Below, piece by piece: positions 55,417 through 64,000 of a stretch of 64,000 bases of DNA. Position 1 is the first letter of the stretch. The number at the start of each line of letters is the position of its first letter. This DNA is from Phaeovulum sp. Its GTDB lineage: Bacteria > Pseudomonadota > Alphaproteobacteria > Rhodobacterales > Rhodobacteraceae. The translations under genes were made by a program, and so were the position numbers. Under the pieces are notes generated by a model, which saw nothing but the letters and a program-made list of their open reading frames with translations, searched no databases and was not told where the DNA came from. The DNA is taken from NCBI RefSeq assembly GCF_030684035.1, contig NZ_JAUXPI010000023.1, positions 1 through 64,000 on the forward strand, read 5' to 3'.

Positions 55417-55971
55417 TCACCAGCCCGCGCCAACGCTGCCGGGGTAGAAAACCCCGCAGCCGCAGCCAAGGTTGTAATCATGCAGCGGCGCGGCCTCGTC
55501 GTTGGAAATGCCCACCTGCCCCGGTATCGTCACCACTGCGGCGTTGATGAACCGCGCGCCCACCGCATGCGCGGCGATTTCGGCCACCGGCATCGGTCGC
55601 CCCGCCGCCGCGCCACCACGCAGTTGCGCCTCGAGCTGCTTCCAGACATCGCCTTCGGGAACCGGGCTCATCGGTCCTTCGGTCGGCCCCGGCCCGAACA
55701 CCACCGCCTGTGCCCCGGCGCAATCGGCAACGATCATGCTGACGCGGCCATAGCAGGCGTTGCCCTCGAAGTAGTATTGCACAACGAAGCCGCCGCCCAG
55801 ATCCTCGGCATCCGAGATGCCGCGCGCCATATAGGCGTCATCGTTGTGGTAGATGCCGCAAACGCCATCCCGCTGCACCGTGCCCGCCAACAGCGGGACC
55901 GGCGAGCAGGCCAGCGCCGGGCTGGCGAGCATAGCGGCCAGAGCCGCTATTATGGGCCTCGTCGCTGTCAC
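55417..55971 (-). CDS. Secreted cysteine-containing protein inserted between nuoJ and nuoK
   Basis: 184 residues. A Sec signal peptide ([19 protein letters not shown]) precedes Cys22; there is no proper lipobox. The mature part has six cysteines (Cys22, 38, 73, 84 and a C-terminal GCGCG pair), an even number compatible with disulfides. No known family is recognised by eye. It overlaps the nuoJ stop by 4 bases and sits 49 bases before nuoK, so it is co-transcribed with complex I. It is probably periplasmic; function unknown. Confidence 0.75.
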   Translation of the reverse strand: MTATRPIIAALAAMLASPALACSPVPLLAGTVQRDGVCGIYHNDDAYMARGISDAEDLGGGFVVQYYFEGNACYGRVSMIVADCAGAQAVVFGPGPTEGPMSPVPEGDVWKQLEAQLRGGAAAGRPMPVAEIAAHAVGARFINAAVVTIPGQVGISNDEAAPLHDYNLGCGCGVFYPGSVGAGW

Positions 55972-56576
55972 AACCCCTGCCCCGGCTTCACATCCTTCAG
56001 GTGCATCTGTTCGCCCGGCTTGCGGTAGATCTGGGTCAGCGCATCCTGCCGCTTCACGTCGGGCCGGTGCCGCATGGTCAGAAGGATCGCGCCGATCATC
56101 GCCACCAGCAAGATCACCCCGGCCGCTTGAAAGAGGTAGAGGTAGCGGTCATAGAGCAGCCCGCCGAGCGCCGCGGTGTTGGTCACGCCATCGGGTGTGG
56201 GCGACATCCTGAGCGCGGTGGCGCTTTCGGTCACTTCCCAGGCACCAAAGGCCATGCCGAGCTGCAAGAGCATGATGACCCCGATCAGCAAGCCAAGCGG
56301 CGCATAGCGTGCCAGCTCGCCCTTCAGCGTCTCGAAGTCGATGTCGAGCATCATCACCACGAAAAGGAACAGCACCATCACCGCGCCGACATAGACGACG
56401 ATCAGCAGCATCGCCACGAACTCGGCCCCCAGCAGCACGAAAAGCCCGGCCGCGGAAAAGAAGGCGAGGATCAGCCAGAGCACCGAATGCACCGGGTTTC
56501 GCGACACCACCACCATGAAACCGGCCACCACCGCCGCAATGGCAAAGAGGTAGAAGGCAAAAGCAAACACCGTCAT
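55968..56576 (-). CDS. nuoJ: NADH-quinone oxidoreductase subunit J
   Basis: 202 residues, five helices. The signature is the helix-3 region [23 protein letters not shown] with its pi-bulge and conserved Tyr and Gly; the N-terminus has [15 protein letters not shown]. The start overlaps the stop of the carboxymuconolactone-decarboxylase-like gene (ATGA), and the stop overlaps the next gene. Confidence 0.96.
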   Translation of the reverse strand: MTVFAFAFYLFAIAAVVAGFMVVVSRNPVHSVLWLILAFFSAAGLFVLLGAEFVAMLLIVVYVGAVMVLFLFVVMMLDIDFETLKGELARYAPLGLLIGVIMLLQLGMAFGAWEVTESATALRMSPTPDGVTNTAALGGLLYDRYLYLFQAAGVILLVAMIGAILLTMRHRPDVKRQDALTQIYRKPGEQMHLKDVKPGQGL

Positions 56577-56977
56577 GCGTTATCCTCCGCTTCGCCAAAG
56601 ACGCCCTGGGCAATCTCCAACGCCTTGGTCATGGCGGGCACGCCGCCGAACATGCTCATCTGAAAGATCACTTCCGCGATCTCGCGCTCTGTCGCCCCGG
56701 CCGCAAGCGCGTGGCGAATGGTCAGCCGCAATTGCGGCTCGGCCTGGGCACCCAGCACCGTCAGCGCCGCGATCGTCACCAAAAGCCGGGTTTTCGCATC
56801 CAGCCCCTCGCGGTTGAAGGTCTTGCCAAACCACAGCTCCATCATGTCTTTCGACATGGTGGGGAAAAGCTTTTCAAAACCGACGGGCTTGAAGCTTTCC
56901 AGCCCCGGAAAGGCCCGCGCCATTTCCTGGCCCTGCTCCAGCATCTGTTTGAACAGCTTGGCGAATTCCTCGTTCAT
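56573..56977 (-). CDS. Carboxymuconolactone decarboxylase-fold protein within the nuo operon
   Basis: 134 residues from the ATG at 56977. The CMD/AhpD helical fold is suggested by [23 protein letters not shown] and [28 protein letters not shown]. There is no cysteine at all, so no AhpD-type CxxC peroxidase activity. It overlaps nuoI on one side and nuoJ on the other by four bases each, a fixed place in the operon. Role unknown; a small assembly or quinone-related function is speculation. Confidence 0.8.
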   Translation of the reverse strand: MNEEFAKLFKQMLEQGQEMARAFPGLESFKPVGFEKLFPTMSKDMMELWFGKTFNREGLDAKTRLLVTIAALTVLGAQAEPQLRLTIRHALAAGATEREIAEVIFQMSMFGGVPAMTKALEIAQGVFGEAEDNA

Positions 56978-57465
56978 CTGTAGGGGGCGTCCATTTCGAG
57001 GTTGCGCGCAATGGCCACTTCCCAGCGCGCGCCGTTGTCCAGGAGCTTGGCCTTGTCGTAAAACAGTTCTTCGCGGGTTTCGGTGGTGTATTCGAAGTTC
57101 GGCCCCTCGACGATGGCATCGACCGGGCAGGCCTCCTGGCAGAAACCGCAATAGATGCACTTGGTCATGTCGATATCGTAGCGGGTGGTGCGGCGGCTGC
57201 CATCTTCGCGGGGTTCCGCGTCGATGGTGATCGCCTGCGCCGGGCAGATCGCCTCGCACAATTTGCAGGCAATGCAGCGCTCCTCGCCGTTGGGGTAACG
57301 GCGCAGCGCATGTTCGCCGCGAAAGCGGGGCGAAAGCGGCCCCTTTTCATGTGGATAGTTGAGCGTGTCCTTGGGGCCGAAGAAATATTTTATCCCCAGC
57401 CCGAAGCCCTTGAAGAGGTCAAAGAGCAGGAAGTATTTGGTTGCGCTTACGTAGTCGAATGCCAT
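56974..57465 (-). CDS. nuoI: NADH-quinone oxidoreductase subunit I
   Basis: 163 residues. Two [4Fe-4S] motifs: [12 protein letters not shown] and [12 protein letters not shown], carrying clusters N6a and N6b in the peripheral arm near the membrane. The N-terminal amphipathic helix ([19 protein letters not shown]) anchors it to NuoH. It lies 15 bases after nuoH. Confidence 0.97.
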   Translation of the reverse strand: MAFDYVSATKYFLLFDLFKGFGLGIKYFFGPKDTLNYPHEKGPLSPRFRGEHALRRYPNGEERCIACKLCEAICPAQAITIDAEPREDGSRRTTRYDIDMTKCIYCGFCQEACPVDAIVEGPNFEYTTETREELFYDKAKLLDNGARWEVAIARNLEMDAPYR

Positions 57466-57480
57466 GATCCGCCCCCCCCT

Positions 57481-58518
57481 TCAGCTACCGACCGCGAAGC
57501 GCGCCCAGAGGCCGCCCAGCACTTCATATTTCGCAAGGAACGCCACGATCACCACCCAGCCGAGCGACAGCGGCAGGAACACCTTCCAGCCGATCCGCAT
57601 CAACTGATCGTAGCGGTAGCGGGGCACCAGCGCCTTGACCACGGCAAAGAAGAAGAAAAAGAACCACATCTTGCCGACCATCCACCACCAGCCATCGGCG
57701 ATGCCGGGAATGGGGCTCAGCCAGCCGCCGAAGAACAGCACCGAGAGAAGGCCGCACATCAGGAACATGGCGATGTATTCTGCGGCCATGAACAAAAGGT
57801 AGGGGGTCGAGGAATACTCGATCATGTAGCCCGCAACGAGCTCCGATTCCGCTTCGACCAGATCGAACGGCGGGCGGTTGGTTTCGGCCAAGGCCGAGAC
57901 GAAGAACAGGAACACCATCGGCAAATGCGGCAGCCAGTACCAGTTGAAAAAGCCGTAGCTGCCTTCCTGCGCGCGCACGATGTCGGAAAGGTTCATGCTG
58001 CCGGTCGAAATGATCACCCCGATGATGATCAGGCCAATCGAGACCTCATAGGAAATCATCTGCGCCGCCGAGCGGATCGACGAGAGGAACGGGTATTTCG
58101 AGTTCGACGCCCAGCCACCCATGATGATGCCGTAAACACCCATCGACGAAATCGCGAAGATGAACAGGATCGCCACGTTGATGTCGGCCATCACCCAGCC
58201 TTCATCAAAGGGGATCACCACGAAGGCAAAGATCGCCAGGCACATCGACAAAAGCGGCGCAAGGAAGAACACGAACTTGTCGGCCCCGGCGGGAATGACG
58301 ATTTCCTTGAACACGTATTTGAACGCATCGGCAAAGGATTGCAGCACCCCCCATGGCCCAACCACGTTCGGCCCGCGCCGCATCTGCACCGCCGCCCAGA
58401 CCTTGCGGTCGTAATAGACCAGAAACACCAGCCCGATCATCACATAGGCGATCATCGCCAGTCCCTGAGCGAGGATCACGATGAGAGTTCCCAGCGGTGT
58501 TGCGAAAAATTCAGCCAT
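57481..58518 (-). CDS. nuoH: NADH-quinone oxidoreductase subunit H
   Basis: 345 residues, eight helices. [21 protein letters not shown] lines the quinone tunnel, and [23 protein letters not shown] carries the conserved acidic residues linking quinone binding to proton pumping. It precedes nuoI and follows a lipoprotein gene by 12 bases. Confidence 0.97.
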   Translation of the reverse strand: MAEFFATPLGTLIVILAQGLAMIAYVMIGLVFLVYYDRKVWAAVQMRRGPNVVGPWGVLQSFADAFKYVFKEIVIPAGADKFVFFLAPLLSMCLAIFAFVVIPFDEGWVMADINVAILFIFAISSMGVYGIIMGGWASNSKYPFLSSIRSAAQMISYEVSIGLIIIGVIISTGSMNLSDIVRAQEGSYGFFNWYWLPHLPMVFLFFVSALAETNRPPFDLVEAESELVAGYMIEYSSTPYLLFMAAEYIAMFLMCGLLSVLFFGGWLSPIPGIADGWWWMVGKMWFFFFFFAVVKALVPRYRYDQLMRIGWKVFLPLSLGWVVIVAFLAKYEVLGGLWARFAVGS

Positions 58519-58530
58519 GATCCCTGTCCC

Positions 58531-58941
58531 TCAGACCGTCGGTATTCCCTGATCCGCGCAATCGGCCACCGTCACTTCCGCGTCGATGGTCCGCAAGCCG
58601 CGGGGCAGCGCGGGCGAGATGGTGTAAACCGCATCTGCCCGCCAGACGCCACCCGTTTCAGATACATTCGTGCGCAGATGCCGCGCAAAGCCATAGCCGC
58701 GGATCAGCGCGTATTGCGCCGCAGCACAGGTCGCATAAGCCACCACCGCCGCCTCGTCCGCCGTGCCGCCCGAAACGGCAACGCTGAAGTTGACCAGATC
58801 GCCCTCCAGAAGCTGGGTCGTGACCCCGGAATAGACCGGGCGCGACGCGGCATCGGGGGCCGCGGCATCAGCGCAGGCCGCCAGCCCGGCCAGAAGGCCG
58901 GTCAGCGCCAGTATCCGCATGAGGCCGCCCTGACCCATCAT
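58531..58941 (-). CDS. Predicted lipoprotein between nuoG and nuoH
   Basis: 136 residues if it starts at the ATG at 58941, which overlaps the nuoG stop (ATGA); an ATG at 58920 is an alternative. Either start gives a short signal with lipobox LAGLAAC, so the protein is probably a lipoprotein. The mature part is ~115 residues with three cysteines and no recognised domain ([39 protein letters not shown]). Unidentified genes here are usual in nuo operons of Rhodobacter relatives. Function unknown. Confidence 0.72.
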   Translation of the reverse strand: MMGQGGLMRILALTGLLAGLAACADAAAPDAASRPVYSGVTTQLLEGDLVNFSVAVSGGTADEAAVVAYATCAAAQYALIRGYGFARHLRTNVSETGGVWRADAVYTISPALPRGLRTIDAEVTVADCADQGIPTV

Positions 58942-60959
58942 TCCGCCGCCATCGGTTGCGACCCGCGCGACGCGGCAAGGGCCGAACACTCGGCCATCAC
59001 CGTGCTTGCCCGCGCAATCGGGTTGGTCAGGTAGAAATCCTTTACCACCAGCCGGAAATCGGCCTTGCCAAGGTCGCGCAGCGGCAGCGCCTGCCAGCCG
59101 TTTTCGGCGACCGCATCGATCTCGCCCAGGTGCGGATGCGCCGCAACCAGTGCCCGGCGCAGGCCCGTCAGGCTGTCCCACGGCTGCTTTGCCCCCAGTT
59201 CGGCGGAAAGCGCGCGCAGGATTGCCCAGTTTTCCTTGGCCGCCCCCGGCGCAAACCCGGCGCGATAGGCAAGCTGCGGCCGCCCCTCGGTGTTGACGAA
59301 AAGCCCGTCTTCCTCGGTATAGGCAGCGGCGGGCAGGATGATGTCGGCGCGCATCGCGCCCCGGTCGCCGTGGCTGCCCTGATAGATCACCAGCGGGCCA
59401 CGCGCGATTTCCACCTCGTCCGCGCCAAGATTGTAGATCACCTCCACGCCCTTGGTCGCCTCGATCAGCCCGCCTTCGGCGGTTGCCCCCACATCCATCG
59501 CGCCCACCCGGCCAGCGGCGGTGTGCAGCACCAGCAGTTTTGCCTTGCGCGCCGCGGCAATCCGCATCGCTTGCGCCAGCACCGCCTCGCCGTCGGCCTC
59601 GTTGATCGCACCCTGACCGACGATGACGATGCCCGGCCCGGTATCGGGCGCGGCCTCTTCCGCCAGTTTCGCATGCGCCAGAAGCGCCGCCCGGTCGGTG
59701 CCGAAATGGTGGTATGCATAGGTCAGATCGACCGCCTTGCCGATCAGCCCGACCTCGGCCCCCGCCACCCAGGCCTTGCGGATGCGGGCATTGAGCACCG
59801 GGCTTTCGTTGCGCGGATCGGTGCCGATCAGCAAAATGCCCTTGGCGCTGTCGATATCCTCGATCTTCGCGGTTCCGACATAGGCCGAGCGGTTGCCCGC
59901 CGGCAGCCGCGCCCCGTCAACCCGGCATTCCACCGCGCCGCCAAGCCCTTCGACGAGGGCCTTCAGCGCGAATGCCGCCTCGGTCTGGACGAGATCGCCC
60001 ACCAGACCCAAAACCTTTTTGCCCTTCATCGCCTTGGCAGCGGCGGCCAGCGCCTCGGCCCAACTGGCCTTGCGCAGCTTGCCAGCTTCGCGGACGTAGG
60101 GCGTATCCAGCCGTTGCCGCCGCAAACCGTCCCAGATGAAGCGGCTCTTGTCGGAAATCCACTCCTCGTTCACGCCGTCATGGTTGCGCGGCACGATGCG
60201 CATCACCTCGCGGCCCTTCACATCAACGCGGATGTTGGCGCCAAGGCCATCCATCACGTCGATCGATTCCACCTTGGTCAGCTCCCACGGGCGGGCGGTG
60301 AAGGCGTAGGGCTTGGAGGTCAGCGCGCCTACCGGGCAAAGGTCGATGATGTTGCCTTGCAGGTTGCTGTCGAGCGTGAGGCCCAGATACGAGGTCACTT
60401 CCGCATCTTCGCCGCGCCCGGTCTGGCCCATCTGGGTGATGCCCGCGACTTCCGAGGTGAAACGCACGCAGCGGGTGCAGGAAATGCAGCGGGTCATCGC
60501 GGTGGCAACCAGCGGCCCGAGGTTCAGGTCGGTCGAGGCGCGTTTCGCTTCACGCGAGCGGGAAAAATCGACCCCGTAGGCCATCGCCTGATCTTGCAGG
60601 TCGCATTCGCCGCCCTGATCGCAGATCGGGCAATCGAGCGGGTGGTTCAGCAGCAGGAACTCCATCACCCCTTCACGCGCCCGCTTGACCATCGGCGTGT
60701 TGGTCTTGACCACCGCAGGCTCGCCATTCGGCCCCGGGCGCAGGTCTTTCACCTGCATCGCGCAGCTTGCCGCAGGTTTCGGCGGCCCGCCGACCACTTC
60801 GACCAGACACATCCGGCAGTTGCCGGCAACGCTCAGCCGTTCGTGGTAGCAAAACCGCGGCACCTCGATGCCCGCCACTTCCGCCGCCTGAATGAGGGTC
60901 AGCGCCGGGTCAACCTCGACCTCGATCCCGTCGATGATGAGTTTTCTGAGGTTTGCCAT
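58938..60959 (-). CDS. nuoG: NADH-quinone oxidoreductase subunit G
   Basis: 673 residues. The N-terminal iron-sulfur part has the [2Fe-2S] cysteines in [20 protein letters not shown], and further cluster ligands in [15 protein letters not shown] and [11 protein letters not shown]. The molybdopterin-oxidoreductase-like part follows (residues ~220 on), without molybdenum as in other NuoG. It passes electrons from NuoF toward NuoI. It starts four bases after nuoF. Confidence 0.97.
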   Translation of the reverse strand: MANLRKLIIDGIEVEVDPALTLIQAAEVAGIEVPRFCYHERLSVAGNCRMCLVEVVGGPPKPAASCAMQVKDLRPGPNGEPAVVKTNTPMVKRAREGVMEFLLLNHPLDCPICDQGGECDLQDQAMAYGVDFSRSREAKRASTDLNLGPLVATAMTRCISCTRCVRFTSEVAGITQMGQTGRGEDAEVTSYLGLTLDSNLQGNIIDLCPVGALTSKPYAFTARPWELTKVESIDVMDGLGANIRVDVKGREVMRIVPRNHDGVNEEWISDKSRFIWDGLRRQRLDTPYVREAGKLRKASWAEALAAAAKAMKGKKVLGLVGDLVQTEAAFALKALVEGLGGAVECRVDGARLPAGNRSAYVGTAKIEDIDSAKGILLIGTDPRNESPVLNARIRKAWVAGAEVGLIGKAVDLTYAYHHFGTDRAALLAHAKLAEEAAPDTGPGIVIVGQGAINEADGEAVLAQAMRIAAARKAKLLVLHTAAGRVGAMDVGATAEGGLIEATKGVEVIYNLGADEVEIARGPLVIYQGSHGDRGAMRADIILPAAAYTEEDGLFVNTEGRPQLAYRAGFAPGAAKENWAILRALSAELGAKQPWDSLTGLRRALVAAHPHLGEIDAVAENGWQALPLRDLGKADFRLVVKDFYLTNPIARASTVMAECSALAASRGSQPMAAE

Positions 60960-60963
60960 TGCC

Positions 60964-62259
60964 TTACTCCGCCGCCATCGCGCTCAGTCGACCCGTCTTG
61001 CGGGCCTTGATGCGGTCTTCGATCTCGCCCCGGAACTGCCGCACGAGGCCCTGAATCGGCCAAGCCGCCGCATCCCCTAGCGCACAGATGGTGTGGCCCT
61101 CGACCTGCTTGGTGACCGACAGAAGCATGTCGATTTCTTCAAGCTCGGCCTCGCCGCGCACCAGCCTGTCCATCACCCGCATCATCCAGCCGGTGCCTTC
61201 GCGGCAGGGCGTGCACTGACCGCAAGACTCGTGCTTGTAGAACTTCGACAGCCGCCAGATCGCCTTGATGATGTCGGTGGACTGGTCCATCACGATGATC
61301 GCCGCAGTGCCAAGCCCCGATTTCGCATCGCGCAGCCAGTCGAAATCCATCAGGGCTTCGTCCGATTGCGCCGCGTTCAGCATCGGCACCGAAGACCCGC
61401 CGGGGATCACCGCCTTGAGGTTGTTCCAGCCGCCGCGCACCCCGCCCGCGTGCCGTTCAAGGATCTCCTTCAAGGGCGTCGACATCGCGTCTTCGACCAC
61501 GCAGGGGTTGTTCACATGGCCCGAGATGGCGAAAAGCTTGGTGCCGGTATTGTTCGGCCGCCCGAAACCGGAAAACCAGGTCGCCCCGCGCCGCAGGATG
61601 GTTGGCACCACGGCGATGGATTCGACGTTGTTCACCGTCGAGGGGCAGCCATAAAGGCCCGAGGCGGCGGGGAACGGCGGTTTCATCCGCGGCATGCCCT
61701 TTTTGCCTTCAAGGCTTTCCAGCATCGCGGTTTCCTCGCCGCAAATATAGGCCCCCGCGCCGTGGTGCAGGTAAAGCTGGTAGTCGTAGCCCGAGCCGCA
61801 GGCGTTCTTGCCGATCAGCCCCGCGTCATAGCATTCGTCGATCGCTGCCTGCAGCACCTCGCGCTCGCGGATGTATTCGCCGCGAATGTAGATGTAACCC
61901 GCATCGGCCCCCATGGCGAAACCGGCGATCAGCGCGCCTTCGATCAGGGTGTGCGGATCATGCCGCATGATCTCGCGGTCCTTGCAGGTTCCGGGCTCGG
62001 ATTCGTCGGCGTTGACGATGAGATAGGACGGGCGGCCATCAGACTGCTTGGGCATGAACGACCATTTGAGCCCGGTGGGAAAGCCCGCGCCGCCCCGGCC
62101 GCGCAAACCGGAAGCCTTGATCTGATCGACGATCCAGTCGCGCCCCTGCGCCAGTATGCCCGCCGTGCCATCCCAGTGCCCGCGCTTGCGCGCACCGGCA
62201 AGGCTGCGGTCGTGCATCCCGTAAAGGTTGGTGAAGATCCGATCCTGATCTTTCAGCAT
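60964..62259 (-). CDS. nuoF: NADH-quinone oxidoreductase subunit F
   Basis: 431 residues. The NADH/FMN site is [16 protein letters not shown] (from residue ~51) with [19 protein letters not shown]; the N3 [4Fe-4S] cysteines are in [15 protein letters not shown] plus one downstream ([11 protein letters not shown]). NADH enters complex I here. The start is 10 bases past the small membrane protein stop. Confidence 0.97.
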   Translation of the reverse strand: MLKDQDRIFTNLYGMHDRSLAGARKRGHWDGTAGILAQGRDWIVDQIKASGLRGRGGAGFPTGLKWSFMPKQSDGRPSYLIVNADESEPGTCKDREIMRHDPHTLIEGALIAGFAMGADAGYIYIRGEYIREREVLQAAIDECYDAGLIGKNACGSGYDYQLYLHHGAGAYICGEETAMLESLEGKKGMPRMKPPFPAASGLYGCPSTVNNVESIAVVPTILRRGATWFSGFGRPNNTGTKLFAISGHVNNPCVVEDAMSTPLKEILERHAGGVRGGWNNLKAVIPGGSSVPMLNAAQSDEALMDFDWLRDAKSGLGTAAIIVMDQSTDIIKAIWRLSKFYKHESCGQCTPCREGTGWMMRVMDRLVRGEAELEEIDMLLSVTKQVEGHTICALGDAAAWPIQGLVRQFRGEIEDRIKARKTGRLSAMAAE

Positions 62260-62269
62260 ATCAATTCCC

Positions 62270-62458
62270 TCAATGCCCTCTGCGGCGTTGCCGCCGCCAG
62301 ATGCGCCATGTCACGACCAGCGCCCAGATGAACGCGGCACCCGCCGCAAGATCGGCAAGCAGCACATAGCGGATATTCCACCCGCCCCGCGCCGCCAGCC
62401 ATTGCACCGCCACCCAGACCAGCGCGGCAACGGCGATGACAAGCGCCACCAAGCGCAT
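62270..62458 (-). CDS. Small membrane protein between nuoF and the HhH gene
   Basis: 62 residues from the ATG at 62458, with AAGGGGGCGAG before it; the frame opens further upstream but without a site. Two membrane helices ([19 protein letters not shown] and [19 protein letters not shown]) and a strongly basic end (RRQRRRGH). No named family recognised. Inside the nuo operon, so probably co-expressed with complex I. Confidence 0.72.
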   Translation of the reverse strand: MRLVALVIAVAALVWVAVQWLAARGGWNIRYVLLADLAAGAAFIWALVVTWRIWRRQRRRGH

Positions 62459-62496
62459 CTCGCCCCCTTGCCGGTTTGGTCCAAGGCTGTGCCGCA

Positions 62497-63387
62497 TCAT
62501 TCAGTGCCCTTGTAAACGTCGCCCTCGGCGACCCGGCGCGAAAACGCGGTGGCACCGCCCGCAGAAAGCGTTTTCGCCTGCTCTACCCAGCCATCGCGCA
62601 CGATCCGGCCGGAGAAGCCTTCAAGCCTTGCGTCAATGGCCTCGATATCCTTCGGCCCCCATGCGGCGATCTGGTCGTAGTGCCAGATGCCGTTGGTATT
62701 GAGCAGTTTTTCGAACTTCGGCCCGACGCCCTTGATCGCCTTCAGATCGTCGGCCTTGCCGCCACGCGGTTCGGCGAGCAGCTCCGGCGCGCCGTCCACC
62801 GTTGCGGCGGCTGCGGCTGCGGCAGCGCGGGCCTGGCGGGCGGCGCGGCGGGCCGCGCGCGCTTCGCGCTCCGCCTTGGTCAGCTTCGGCTTTGCAGGCG
62901 CATCGGTGGCGGTCGCGGCAGCTTCGGCGGCTGCCTGCTTGCGGCGCGCGACGCGCGCGGCGCGCAAGGCGGCGCGGTCAGGTGCCGGGGACGCGGGCGC
63001 GATCTCGGCGGCTTGGGTGACGGCATCTGCGGTGACTGCGGCTTCGGACCGGGCTTGCACCGGCGCTGCGGTCGGGGCGATGGGCGCGGCCTCTGGCTCG
63101 GGCAAGACGGCGGCTTCCGGCGAAACTTCGGGTTCCGGCACCGCTGCCACCTCCGGCGGAGCTTCCGGTGCCTGCGGCACCGCAGCTACCGCGCTGGCCA
63201 CCGCTTCGGCCTTTGCCGAACCGCGGCAGAAGGCGAGGACCATGCCAGCACCGGCGAGCACAAAAACCGACAGCCCCAAAAACGCCGCCGGGGCCAGTGC
63301 CATGTGCAGCGCCAGACGCAACAGCGCCGCGACGGCAACCCCTGCCACCGCCCCGGCTATCCAGCAATTTCTCGTGCAAACTGTCAT
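62497..63387 (-). CDS. Membrane-anchored helix-hairpin-helix protein, paralogue of the NuoE C-terminal domain
   Basis: 296 residues. Two N-terminal membrane helices (~8-28, ~33-53), a long Ala/Glu-rich disordered linker with a basic part (AREARAARRAARQARA-like), then a C-terminal domain of ~85 residues with an HhH motif, LKAIKGVGPKFEKLLNTNGI, and HYDQIAAWGPKDIE...[13 protein letters not shown]. That domain is clearly related to the C-terminus of the adjacent nuoE gene. Good GAGGGACAG site. The function in complex I or elsewhere is unknown. Confidence 0.78.
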   Translation of the reverse strand: MTVCTRNCWIAGAVAGVAVAALLRLALHMALAPAAFLGLSVFVLAGAGMVLAFCRGSAKAEAVASAVAAVPQAPEAPPEVAAVPEPEVSPEAAVLPEPEAAPIAPTAAPVQARSEAAVTADAVTQAAEIAPASPAPDRAALRAARVARRKQAAAEAAATATDAPAKPKLTKAEREARAARRAARQARAAAAAAAATVDGAPELLAEPRGGKADDLKAIKGVGPKFEKLLNTNGIWHYDQIAAWGPKDIEAIDARLEGFSGRIVRDGWVEQAKTLSAGGATAFSRRVAEGDVYKGTE

Positions 63388-63420
63388 CTGTCCCTCGCTC
63401 CGGCTCTCTGGCCTGTTTGC

Positions 63421-64000
63421 TCACTTGTCCTTGTCGTAAAGCCCTTCCTTGCGCGCCCGCGCTGCAAATTCGGTCACCGCCCCGGTTGCGAGCATCTTGG
63501 CCTGCTCAACCCAGCCATCGCGGCTGGCGCGGCCCTTGAAACCTTCGAGATTGTCATCGACCCAGGCGAGTTCGGCGGCGCTCCAGTCGGCGATCTGGTC
63601 GTAATGGAAAAAGCCGAGGCTGTGCAGCAGGGTTTCGAGCTTTGGCCCGACGCCCTTTATGAGCTTGAGATCGTCGGCAGTGCCGCCGCGCGCCACCGCC
63701 AGCACGGCGGGCTTGGCCAGCGCCGTCGAGGGGGCAGCCGCGGGTGCCGGTGCCGGTGCGGGCCTCGTCGCCTGGGCGGGCGCAGCCGCAGCTTTCGCCG
63801 CGCCAAGCCAAGGCGTCAGCACCGGCACCTCGCTGCCGTCGATGCGCTTCACCGTATCGCCCAGTTTGAGCGCCTGCGTCACCGTGGCGTTATGCGCCGC
63901 CTTGCCCTCGGTGCCTGCGGTCAGCGCGGTCAGCCCAGCGGCGGGCTCGGCAGCATAGCGGCCGGTTTGCGAACCGGGTTGCGGCACCCGCCCGGCAGCG
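63421..64000 (-). CDS. nuoE: NADH-quinone oxidoreductase subunit E, C-terminal part (5' end outside window)
   Basis: The frame is open to the window edge, so the gene starts beyond 64000. About 193 residues are visible. No thioredoxin-fold [2Fe-2S] cysteines are in this part; they would be upstream. The visible C-terminal extension has an Ala/Pro-rich linker and a ~85-residue HhH domain ([43 protein letters not shown]), as found in long NuoE of Rhodobacter-type bacteria. Identity as nuoE comes from that tail and its place two genes ahead of nuoF. Confidence 0.78.
   Translation of the reverse strand, partial: AAGRVPQPGSQTGRYAAEPAAGLTALTAGTEGKAAHNATVTQALKLGDTVKRIDGSEVPVLTPWLGAAKAAAAPAQATRPAPAPAPAAAPSTALAKPAVLAVARGGTADDLKLIKGVGPKLETLLHSLGFFHYDQIADWSAAELAWVDDNLEGFKGRASRDGWVEQAKMLATGAVTEFAARARKEGLYDKDK

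Noticed and set aside
51061-55547. Plus-strand frames of 652 and 711 codons opposite nuoM and nuoL/nuoK
   Set aside because: His/Gln/Arg-rich shadows of strongly conserved complex I genes.
58956-61010. 684-codon plus-strand frame opposite nuoG
   Set aside because: Antisense to nuoG with all its cysteine motifs; no domain or start signal.
1-64000. CRISPR arrays, tRNA/rRNA genes, insertion sequences or prophage
   Set aside because: Looked for by eye on both strands; no regularly spaced direct repeats other than RTX modules, no cloverleaf or CCA-type signals and no transposase or integrase.

Overview
The window is a high-GC chromosomal segment of an alphaproteobacterium, most likely a member of the Rhodobacteraceae (Rhodobacter/Rhodovulum/roseobacter type). 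This rests on gene content and order: a nuo operon with interspersed accessory genes followed by birA-coaX-rnj; zwf-pgl-pgi; argS-SPOR-nagZ-scpA-scpB; a zeta-type F1 ATPase inhibitor; an RNase E with a large insertion in its S1 region; and B12 and DUF1638 genes beside a homocysteine methyltransferase. Coding density is very high, with many ATGA or TGATG stop/start overlaps. I see no rRNA, tRNA, CRISPR array, insertion sequence or prophage.

Layout. 1-1167 is the 3' end of an RTX (calcium-binding repeat) secreted protein. 1293-12876 is a two-sided catabolic locus. One side has a polar amino-acid ABC transporter, a saccharopine-dehydrogenase-like enzyme, a LysR regulator and an unusual aldehyde dehydrogenase. 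The divergent side has a three-part FAD/[2Fe-2S] amino-acid dehydrogenase, a second aldehyde dehydrogenase and a DapA-family enzyme. The gene order on the second side fits conversion of a D-hydroxyproline-like imino acid to 2-oxoglutarate, but the substrate is inferred. 12873-18708 holds dusA, selD, rpsI-rplM, a thioesterase, an ECHDC3-like crotonase, ccdA and a TusA-like protein. 18766-25060 holds rne with a 497-base leader, then a DctB/DctD-type two-component pair whose regulator lacks the sigma54 contact loop. 25105-26866 is purC-purS-purQ. 27057-30242 holds the ATP synthase zeta subunit and what looks like two parts of a split, B12-dependent methionine synthase, with a 52-residue membrane peptide and a DUF1638 protein.

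30279-33614 holds an HNH endonuclease, an esterase, an AlkA-like glycosylase and an MFS transporter. 33708-37438 is zwf-pgl-pgi (upper Entner-Doudoroff/pentose phosphate steps) with a perfect LacI-type palindrome ahead of zwf. 37534-44817 contains a PIN protein, an RlmI-like methyltransferase, scpAB, nagZ, a SPOR protein and argS. 45118-46734 is a DEAD-box helicase. 46807-64000 is one long minus-strand run: nuoE (partial), an HhH membrane protein, a small membrane protein, nuoF, nuoG, a lipoprotein, nuoH, nuoI, a carboxymuconolactone-decarboxylase-fold protein, nuoJ, a secreted cysteine protein, nuoK, nuoL, nuoM, nuoN, birA, coaX and rnj.

The best leads are the split methionine synthase operon with its tiny membrane peptide, the complex I accessory genes (one of them a paralogue of the NuoE tail), the catabolic locus, the operator at zwf, and a family of dispersed palindromic intergenic repeats (seven copies), two of which sit head to head between argS and the helicase gene.
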